From Rhodospirillales bacterium (GTDB taxonomy: Bacteria; Pseudomonadota; Gammaproteobacteria; Steroidobacterales; Rariloculaceae), in the NCBI GenBank assembly GCA_024640665.1, contig JAHEEO010000046.1:1-15317 (forward strand): DNA of 15,317 bases. The letters run 5' to 3'. The position numbers and the translations under genes are program-made. Below the pieces are notes generated by a model that did not search any database, was not told the origin of the DNA, and saw nothing but the letters and a program-made list of their open reading frames with translations. Position 1 is the first letter of the stretch; each line of letters starts with the position of its first letter. This document shows positions 8,190-15,317 of this stretch, piece by piece.

Positions 8190-8951
8190 TCAATCGACCG
8201 AGAACCACCCGCTGGGCGTCCCCTGCGTTGCCAGCCAGAAATCAAAAGCGGAATTTGCGCGCAACTCACGGACCGCGAGATCGACAAGTTCGGCGGAATT
8301 GTTCTTTTCACTCATGTGCAGCGCCACAACCCAGCGCAGCCCTGAGTGCTCGATGTCAGCCAGCAGGGCCGCCGCCTGGTGATTATTCAGATGGCCAAAG
8401 TCTGACGCCACGCGGGCCTTGAGAGCTTCTGGGTAGATCCCGGTTTGCAGAGTCATCAAATCGTGATTGAACTCGATCGCGACCGCGTCGCAATCTCCCA
8501 GAGAACTTGCGACATGCGGGGTTACATGGCCCGTGTCCGTCAAAATGCCCAAGCGAAATCCGCCTGCGCGAAACGAAAACTGCACTGGCTCGCGCGCATC
8601 ATGAGGCACTGGAAATGGATGCACGGCAATATCGCCAAGCATGAACTCCTTGCCGTAGTTCACTATGCCGAATTCTGCGTCGAAACCGATAGCCGAGGCC
8701 GTGCCCGGCGTCATCCAAACCGGCATTCCATAGCGGCGCAGCAACGGGCCAACACCTTGTGCGTGATCCGAATGCTCATGCGTAACGAGTACGGCGCTGA
8801 TGTCTTTAGGATCTCGCTCGACAGCGGCCATCCGCGCCTCCAAAGCGCGGCACGACAATCCACAGTCTATGAGTATCAGCGAATTCTGCGACTCGACCAG
8901 CAGCGCATTACCGCGACTGCCGCTGGCTAGCGAACAAAAACGGAGCCCCAC
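8190..8951 (-). CDS. Metallo-beta-lactamase-fold hydrolase, YycJ/WalJ-like
   Basis: This 253-residue cytosolic protein starts with the family-typical RFCSLASGSRGNALLV (4-19) and carries the metal-binding THEHSDH motif (57-63; H58, H60, D62, H63). Further ligands are probably D139 (LTDTGH), H187 (SDFGHLNN) and H212 (ALHMSEKNN). The length and the SDFGHLNN motif fit the YycJ/WalJ group, which is linked to nucleic-acid processing; the substrate is not settled here. The start is GTG at 8951-8949, because the frame is closed upstream by the in-frame TAA of the DUF1820 gene at 8966-8964. No clear Shine-Dalgarno is seen. The 12-bp gap to the preceding gene suggests co-transcription and possibly coupled translation. 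Confidence 0.93.
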   Translation of the reverse strand: MGLRFCSLASGSRGNALLVESQNSLILIDCGLSCRALEARMAAVERDPKDISAVLVTHEHSDHAQGVGPLLRRYGMPVWMTPGTASAIGFDAEFGIVNYGKEFMLGDIAVHPFPVPHDAREPVQFSFRAGGFRLGILTDTGHVTPHVASSLGDCDAVAIEFNHDLMTLQTGIYPEALKARVASDFGHLNNHQAAALLADIEHSGLRWVVALHMSEKNNSAELVDLAVRELRANSAFDFWLATQGTPSGWFSVD

Positions 8952-8963
8952 CGGGTTTTGGGC

Positions 8964-9317
8964 TTAAGACTTCGAACCGGAGCCGCCGCCTTCGCCGCCG
9001 GGCGGGGCATACATGGGCATTGGAAACTGCGCAACGTTGCCACCCTCGATATTAGTCACCTTGCTGACGCCCTGTTTATCCACTTCATCGATGCGCACAA
9101 TAGAGTGCAATGGCAGATAGGTTCGCTTTACGCCGGAAAATTCAGTTTGTATCCGCTCTTCAGACGGATCCACTACAACTGTGGAACGCGCGCCGAAAAC
9201 GAGTTTTTCAACTTCGATAAAGCCAAACAATCCGCCGTGGCTCACACTCTTGGCATAAATCTCATAGACCTTGCCCTGATTGAGAAACATCACCTTATAT
9301 AAGCGTTCGGAGGCCAT
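8964..9317 (-). CDS. DUF1820 family protein
   Basis: This 117-residue protein matches the small proteobacterial DUF1820 family: RLYKVMFLNQGKVYEIYA near the N-terminus, GFIEVEKLVFGARSTVVVDPSEE in the middle, a beta-rich core, and a Pro/Gly/Ser-rich tail (PPGGEGGGSGSKS). No catalytic motif, signal peptide or membrane segment is visible, so it is probably cytosolic. ATG at 9317 is preceded by GGAA about seven bases upstream. It is the first gene of the minus-strand run DUF1820 - MBL hydrolase - purL. The function of the family is unknown, and the neighbours do not settle it. Confidence 0.9.
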   Translation of the reverse strand: MASERLYKVMFLNQGKVYEIYAKSVSHGGLFGFIEVEKLVFGARSTVVVDPSEERIQTEFSGVKRTYLPLHSIVRIDEVDKQGVSKVTNIEGGNVAQFPMPMYAPPGGEGGGSGSKS

Positions 9318-9504
9318 TAATATTTCCGGAACAACTGAAGAATGAAAAGCTTAGCATAACGGCTCGCGCAACCTCGGTGGCAATTACGGAGCGATTGCAA
9401 CATGTGGCTGAGACTCGCGTCACAGTCCAGCGCAGCAAAGATAGGCTTAAAATTTTCGACAGCTATACTTATTAAGAGCAACTACAAGCGAAAGTACGGC
9501 ATTT
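9318..9504. promoter_or_regulatory. Divergent promoter region between DUF1820 gene and tagH-like gene
   Basis: These 187 bp separate two divergently transcribed genes and must drive both. On the plus strand TATACT at 9464-9469 is a plausible -10 for the FHA gene (about 35 bp before its ATG), but no good -35 sits at 16-18 bp. On the minus strand TATGCT (complement of 9353-9358) with TTGCCA (complement of 9378-9383) is a weak pair with a 19-bp spacer. Both promoter calls are tentative. Confidence 0.35.
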
Positions 9505-10902
9505 ATGGGTCTTCGCCTAGAAATAGTTAGTCAGCATCGCCAGGCACTGGGCGCGATAGGGATTAAAGAATTCGGTCAAGATGGCGGAACGATCGGTCGT
9601 TCACTGTCAAACGACTGGGCACTGCCTGATCGCAATCGGTTCTTATCGGCGAAGCATGCCTCGATCGATTATCGGTCCGGCAGCTATTACATCGTCGACA
9701 CTTCGACAAATGGCGTTTATGTAAACGAATCAGAGACCCCGGTTGGCCGCGGCAACCCGCAGCGCCTGTTCGAAGGCGACCGAGTCCGCATTGGCGAGTA
9801 CTTGATGGTCGCCAAGATCGAAATGGATGAAGGCACAATGGATGCCCTCGTTCTCGAAAGTCACGTTGACCCAGTCGACCGCGCGCAACGGGTCGAAACG
9901 CCCGACGCGACAGGATATGACTTACTCGACGAGCATGTGATGACCGGAGTCGGCATCGAAATTATGCTTGACGACACCGGCGAAAAACGCCCGGTTGCGC
10001 CGCAAAGCCCTGCAAAACTCAAAGCCGTCGCTGAACCGACTTCACACACACGCTCCCTATTGCTCGATGCCGAGCAAGCAAAGGCAGCCCCCAAACTACG
10101 CTCTGCGCCCGCGCCGAACCCACCCGCAAGCGCTCAACCAGGAGCAGCCGCGCCAAAGCCCGCCGCAGCAGCGCCAGCCGCACCAGCCACAGCTGCACCG
10201 AGTGCCAATCTGCCGCCACGGGTTCGTCAACCGCAACAACGGCCTCCAGCACGCGATCCTGCCGCAGACGAGGGCTCCAGCGCAGACTCATCGATTTCAG
10301 CTTTTTTTCGCGGTGCGGGTTTGAAAAACCATGCCCTCAATGAACAAGAATGCAACGCAACCCTATTTCTCCTCGGCCAACTGGTTCGCGAACTACTCAC
10401 TGGATTAACCGAAAGCCTGCACTTGAGAGCACAGCAGAAGAATCAACTCAAACTCTCTAACACCACCATCCAGAAACGAGACAACAACCCGTTAAAGTTC
10501 TCAGCGGGAACCAGTGAAGCGCTGAAGAACCTGCTGTTTCGTACGTCGCGCGAGTACATGGGCCCTGTTGAGGCCGTGCGTGACGCGTACGCCGATATCA
10601 ACTCGCATCAATTGGCATTGCTCAAGGCATTAGCTACAGCGGTACCGGAATACGTAAACCGCTTGGACCCCATCGTACTGGAAGATAAATTTGCACGCGC
10701 TGGCCGCGGCAGCCTGATGGGCGCGACCTCCAAATTGAAACACTGGGAGCTCTATAAGGATTTATTCCAAGTTGTGGCTCACCACAATCAAGGCCAACTA
10801 CCTGTGCAGTTCTTGGAAGAACTCGCCAGAGCGTACGAAACGGAAAACGAGCGGGAAGCGGTCGTCCGCGGTCGCTCAAAGAAAGAAGCAACCCAAGCTT
10901 AA
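9505..10902 (+). CDS. tagH: Type VI secretion-associated FHA-domain protein (TagH-type)
   Basis: This 465-residue cytosolic protein has two domains. The N-terminal FHA domain (about 1-105) carries the phosphothreonine-binding signature GRS (31-33), SAKH (48-51) and TNG (68-70), so it should bind a phosphorylated partner. A disordered Ala/Pro/Gln-rich linker spans about 195-262. The C-terminal domain (about 265-445) matches the domain of T6SS FHA proteins: NPLKFS (328-333), EALKNLLF, EYMGPVEAVRDAYADINSHQLALL, DPIVLEDKF. In known systems TagH/Fha is activated by the Ser/Thr kinase PpkA, reversed by the phosphatase PppA, and promotes sheath assembly. A PP2C-type phosphatase gene converges on it here, but no kinase or tss gene is visible. 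The ATG at 9505 has only a weak ribosome-binding site. Confidence 0.9.
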   Translation: MGLRLEIVSQHRQALGAIGIKEFGQDGGTIGRSLSNDWALPDRNRFLSAKHASIDYRSGSYYIVDTSTNGVYVNESETPVGRGNPQRLFEGDRVRIGEYLMVAKIEMDEGTMDALVLESHVDPVDRAQRVETPDATGYDLLDEHVMTGVGIEIMLDDTGEKRPVAPQSPAKLKAVAEPTSHTRSLLLDAEQAKAAPKLRSAPAPNPPASAQPGAAAPKPAAAAPAAPATAAPSANLPPRVRQPQQRPPARDPAADEGSSADSSISAFFRGAGLKNHALNEQECNATLFLLGQLVRELLTGLTESLHLRAQQKNQLKLSNTTIQKRDNNPLKFSAGTSEALKNLLFRTSREYMGPVEAVRDAYADINSHQLALLKALATAVPEYVNRLDPIVLEDKFARAGRGSLMGATSKLKHWELYKDLFQVVAHHNQGQLPVQFLEELARAYETENEREAVVRGRSKKEATQA

Positions 10903-10927
10903 GGCTAGCCGCCTCATAGCGGCAGCC
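10903..10927. terminator. Hairpin in the tagH / PP2C convergent gap
   Basis: GGCTAGCCGC (10903-10912) pairs with GCGGCAGCC (10919-10927) around a 6-base loop, giving nine base pairs with one bulged A. It starts directly after the tagH stop and lies 10 bp past the phosphatase stop on the other strand, so it could end both transcripts. No T-run follows on either strand, so this is not a canonical intrinsic terminator. Confidence 0.45.
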
Positions 10928-10937
10928 AGCATCGAAG

Positions 10938-11768
10938 CTACGCCTTGTGCTTGCGGCCCTTGGGCGGTTTCAAGCGAAACAGCACCAACGAAAAATCATC
11001 AGGCTTTGATGGCAAACGCCCGTCGGGATTGGCCATGCGTTGCTTAGACTGAGCAACCAATTCATCAGACACGTTCGGCAATGGCCCGCATCGAGCAACC
11101 TCAAAAATTTCACCTGGATAAAGGTTATCCAGCAAACCATCCGAGGCCAGTATGACCGTGTCACGGGCATCCAATTTCAACGGCGCCGCAACCTCAACCC
11201 GCATAGCTGGAGCGCCAATAACATTGAGCAGCACATGGCGGTAGTCATGATGCATCGCTTGATCTTCGCTCAACAAGCCTGACTCGACTGCAAACCCCGT
11301 TGGCGAGTGAGGCACCACTCGATGTTTGATCTTGCCGCGCTGCCCTACAACAGCAATTTCGGAATCTCCAACGTGATAACTGCGCATGAAACCATTCGAA
11401 ATCTCTGCGATCGCGACAGTTGTGCCTGAGCCGCGACCCAATTCCATCAACTTCGTATTAGCAAACTCAATGGCTGCCAATATGGCTTGCTGCGGTTCCT
11501 CTTCAGTGGCCGCCTCGAGCGAAGCAACCAAGCTGCTCAGCACCAGATTCGCCGCCTCCCTGCCGCCAGGGGAACCGCCTACGCCGTCAGCAACTGCCAG
11601 CACAATGCCGTCTTTACCGAAAGGAACTACGGCAAGTGCATCCTCCGTGTTGCTGCCTCGGTTAGGACTGCAAAACAAACGAATAGAAACGTCACCGTAC
11701 GGAAGACTGTAATCCGCCTGCTCATCGTCACCGGAAAAAACTGCAGCTTCTTGCAACTCATTGTTCAA
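10938..11768 (-). CDS. PP2C-family serine/threonine phosphatase (possible T6SS PppA-type)
   Basis: This 276-residue cytosolic protein has the PP2C metal-site motifs in order: RGSNTED (37-43), VADGVGG (59-65, D61), GSGTTVAI (113-120), HVGDSEIAVV (132-141), LASDGLLDN (208-216, D210) and DDFSLVLF (257-264). It should remove phosphate from Ser/Thr with Mn/Mg. The only usable start upstream of the domain is TTG at 11768-11766, as an in-frame stop lies at 11786-11784; AGGT lies about 11 bases upstream. It ends 36 bp from the end of the FHA gene on the opposite strand. The pair suggests a phosphorylation switch with this enzyme resetting the FHA partner, but PP2C proteins serve many pathways, so the T6SS link is inference. 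The tail is very basic (KPPKGRKHKA). Confidence 0.9.
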   Translation of the reverse strand: MNNELQEAAVFSGDDEQADYSLPYGDVSIRLFCSPNRGSNTEDALAVVPFGKDGIVLAVADGVGGSPGGREAANLVLSSLVASLEAATEEEPQQAILAAIEFANTKLMELGRGSGTTVAIAEISNGFMRSYHVGDSEIAVVGQRGKIKHRVVPHSPTGFAVESGLLSEDQAMHHDYRHVLLNVIGAPAMRVEVAAPLKLDARDTVILASDGLLDNLYPGEIFEVARCGPLPNVSDELVAQSKQRMANPDGRLPSKPDDFSLVLFRLKPPKGRKHKA

Positions 11769-11833
11769 TGCAGACAGACCTATTTAATGCTGGCGCCAAC
11801 GCCGCCTCCTAAGCTCAAGTGCAGTTGCGCTCG

Positions 11834-11842
11834 TGCTAGACT
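11834..11842 (+). promoter_or_regulatory. Possible extended -10 promoter of the MerR-family gene
   Basis: TGCTAGACT fits the extended -10 pattern TGn plus hexamer and would start transcription about 33 bases before the regulator's ATG. The -35 region is poor, which is tolerated by extended -10 promoters. The 113-bp gap also holds the promoter of the divergent phosphatase gene, which I could not place. Confidence 0.3.
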
Positions 11843-11881
11843 TTCAGCGTCTTTGCGGCGCCACTCAGTGATACGTGCATT

Positions 11882-12637
11882 ATGACTCAGCTAACAATTG
11901 GGCAGCTTGCCAATAATACGGGCGTTTCCCGATCGACCTTACGCTATTACGAAGAACAAGGCCTTATAAAGCCATCTGGCCGCACCGCAGCCGGCTACCG
12001 GTTGTACACCAAGGACACCAGCAAGACATTATTGTTCATTCAGCGCGCGCAACGCTTAGGTTTTTCGCTAAGCGATATTAGTGCAATGATGCACGAACTC
12101 GATAACGGAAACGACGACTCACTCCACGCAATTGCGGAACATCGTTATCTTGAACTCGAACGTCAGCTAACGGACCTGCTGGTACAACGCCATGAACTCG
12201 GCACGTTTCTCAGCGACGTCAACACGCTGGGTGATACGCCGGATAATGTGCTGGGACGGCTTGCCGAACGCGTCTGCGGTCATAATCATGGCGACGACAC
12301 AGCAGCCAAAGCAACATTGGGTTGGCTATTAGCCAGAACGGGGTGCGTACTCAACCGCACTGATCGCAAGAAACTGATTCAACCGCTCATCGGCCGGCAC
12401 ATTCACGTTTGGAAAGACAATAACGCGTACAAAATCCTGCTGCCGGGCAGCGACCCAGCGGTTGAAAAGGCGCTAAGACGCATAGCAGCCGTAGAAGCCG
12501 AGTGCCACACGCACTCCGCACCGCGGCTGGAACAAACCGACGAAGGCTATGTTTTTATTGCTGAAGGCGACAATGCGTTCTTGTTTGCCCAGTTTTTTTT
12601 GGATCTTGAATCCACAAAAACAGAACAAAAGGCTTGA
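11882..12637 (+). CDS. MerR-family metal-responsive regulator with extended C-terminal domain
   Basis: This is a 251-residue transcription activator. Residues 1-70 are a standard MerR winged helix-turn-helix: TIGQLANNTGVSRSTLRYYEEQGLI, GYRLY, and RAQRLGFSLSDI. A dimer helix (about 80-112) follows. Typical MerR metal sensors are about 130-150 residues and carry a cysteine near position 79-82; here that region reads DNGNDDSLHAIAEH with no cysteine. Instead the extra C-terminal part holds scattered ligands: CGHNH (132-136), C155, HIH (173-175) and CHTH (208-211). The next gene, a Zn/Cd-type ATPase, has a MerR-type promoter that overlaps this gene's stop, so the regulator very likely controls it. 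The metal sensed is unknown. A run of eight T lies near the 3' end (12593-12600). Confidence 0.9.
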   Translation: MTQLTIGQLANNTGVSRSTLRYYEEQGLIKPSGRTAAGYRLYTKDTSKTLLFIQRAQRLGFSLSDISAMMHELDNGNDDSLHAIAEHRYLELERQLTDLLVQRHELGTFLSDVNTLGDTPDNVLGRLAERVCGHNHGDDTAAKATLGWLLARTGCVLNRTDRKKLIQPLIGRHIHVWKDNNAYKILLPGSDPAVEKALRRIAAVEAECHTHSAPRLEQTDEGYVFIAEGDNAFLFAQFFLDLESTKTEQKA

Positions 12638-12665
12638 CCTTCAAGTAGACCTGAGGGTTTAGCAT
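12634..12665 (+). promoter_or_regulatory. MerR-type promoter and operator for the metal ATPase gene
   Basis: TTGACC (-35, 12634-12639) and TAGCAT (-10, 12660-12665) are separated by 20 bp. Such a long spacer is the hallmark of promoters that MerR proteins open by distorting DNA. The spacer holds a 22-bp dyad at 12637-12658: ACCTTCAAGTA and GACCTGAGGGT agree with each other's reverse complement at 9 of 11 positions. The -35 overlaps the TGA stop of the regulator gene (12635-12637). Transcription should begin near 12671-12673, some 20 bases before the ATPase GTG. Confidence 0.8.
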
Positions 12666-12666
12666 C

Positions 12667-12689
12667 GGCTCAATATTTGTAATTGAGCC
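12667..12689 (+). repeat. Perfect 8-bp inverted repeat over the start-site region of the ATPase gene
   Basis: GGCTCAAT (12667-12674) and ATTGAGCC (12682-12689) are exact inverted copies around a 7-base loop. The second arm covers the GAG that is the only ribosome-binding candidate for the GTG at 12694. It may be an operator for another protein or an RNA hairpin that hides the ribosome-binding site in transcripts reading through from the regulator gene. Confidence 0.6.
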
Positions 12690-12693
12690 ATAT

Positions 12694-14994
<2,301 letters not shown>

Positions 14995-15001
14995 CTCGGC
15001 A

Positions 15002-15317
15002 ATGATCAATTACCTTCTTGTTGCTGCGGGCAGCGCCGTCGGCGGCATGGCCCGTTATGCGTGCTCCGGTCTCGGCGTTCGTCTGCTGGGCGAAACGTTT
15101 CCGTGGGGCACATTGTTTGTAAATGTTTCCGGATCTTTGTTGATCGGCCTGCTGGCAGCAGGCATCCCCGAAGACGGCAAATGGCTGTTCGTACCTGATG
15201 CACGCGCGCTCCTGATGGTGGGCGTGTGCGGCGGCTTCACGACGTTCTCTTCTTTCAGTATGGAAACGCTCAATCTCATGCGCAACGGCGCATGGACAGC
15301 GGCTTTCGGTTACATCG
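15002..15317 (+). CDS. crcB: CrcB/Fluc fluoride channel, partial (C-terminus beyond right edge)
   Basis: The first 105 codons are present. The sequence matches the CrcB/Fluc family of small membrane proteins that let fluoride leave the cell as dual-topology dimers: GSAVGGMARY (10-19), WGTLFVNVSGSLLIGLL (35-51) with the conserved Asn, and GVCGGFTTFSSFSMET (about 70-85) with the TTFSSF pore motif. Family members are about 125 residues, so only a short end is missing. ATG at 15002 lies 7 bp after the stop of the metal ATPase gene, so the two are probably co-transcribed and may be coupled; no strong ribosome-binding site is seen. No fluoride riboswitch precedes it. Whether fluoride and metal resistance are functionally linked here is unknown. 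Confidence 0.93.
   Translation, partial: MINYLLVAAGSAVGGMARYACSGLGVRLLGETFPWGTLFVNVSGSLLIGLLAAGIPEDGKWLFVPDARALLMVGVCGGFTTFSSFSMETLNLMRNGAWTAAFGYI

Noticed and set aside
12637..12658. Operator considered as a SoxR box because of TCAAGTAGACCTGA similarity to SoxR sites.
   Set aside because: The dyad also fits metal-type MerR operators, the regulator has no SoxR-type iron-sulfur cysteine cluster, and the target is a metal pump. Metal control is the simpler reading.

Overview
The window looks like chromosomal DNA from a Gram-negative proteobacterium, most likely a gammaproteobacterium. The grounds are a long single-chain PurL with a C-terminal glutaminase, a DUF1820-type protein, a type VI secretion TagH-type FHA protein, and several secreted proteins that imply a periplasm. 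Base composition looks even (roughly mid-50s % GC by eye). I see no transposase, integrase, tRNA, rRNA or CRISPR array. The genus cannot be fixed from the sequence.

Layout. (1) Positions 1-3829, minus strand: a tight four-gene run of exported proteins. In transcription order these are a TlpA-like thioredoxin, a 191-residue coiled-coil/beta protein, a 633-residue TPR/coiled-coil protein, and a second TPR protein cut by the left edge. Gaps are 23 bp, 3 bp and a 4-bp ATGA overlap. This is the least explained part and the best candidate for an undescribed envelope system. (2) 3830-4214: a 385-bp gene-free stretch with several inverted repeats, including a perfect 11-bp stem. (3) 4215-9317, minus strand: purL, a YycJ-like metallo-beta-lactamase-fold hydrolase and a DUF1820 protein, ordinary housekeeping genes. 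(4) 9505-11768: a TagH-type FHA protein (plus) converging on a PP2C-type Ser/Thr phosphatase (minus). Together they look like part of a phosphorylation switch for type VI secretion, but no kinase or T6SS structural gene is in the window. (5) 11882-15317, plus strand: a metal-response unit with a MerR-family regulator, a Zn/Cd/Pb-type P1B ATPase, and the start of a CrcB fluoride channel gene 7 bp downstream.

How the genes fit together. In the metal unit, a MerR-type promoter with a 20-bp spacer and a 22-bp dyad begins over the regulator's own stop codon, so the regulator probably switches the ATPase (and crcB) on from there. The regulator is odd: it has an extra ~120-residue C-terminal region and lacks a cysteine at the usual metal-sensing position. 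The ATPase has two unusual metal-ligand-rich loops, one encoded by six perfect copies of a hexanucleotide. A second 8-bp dyad covers the expected transcription start and the weak ribosome-binding site of the ATPase gene.

All positions were read by eye from the sequence and translations. Family names come from motif recognition, not database searches.
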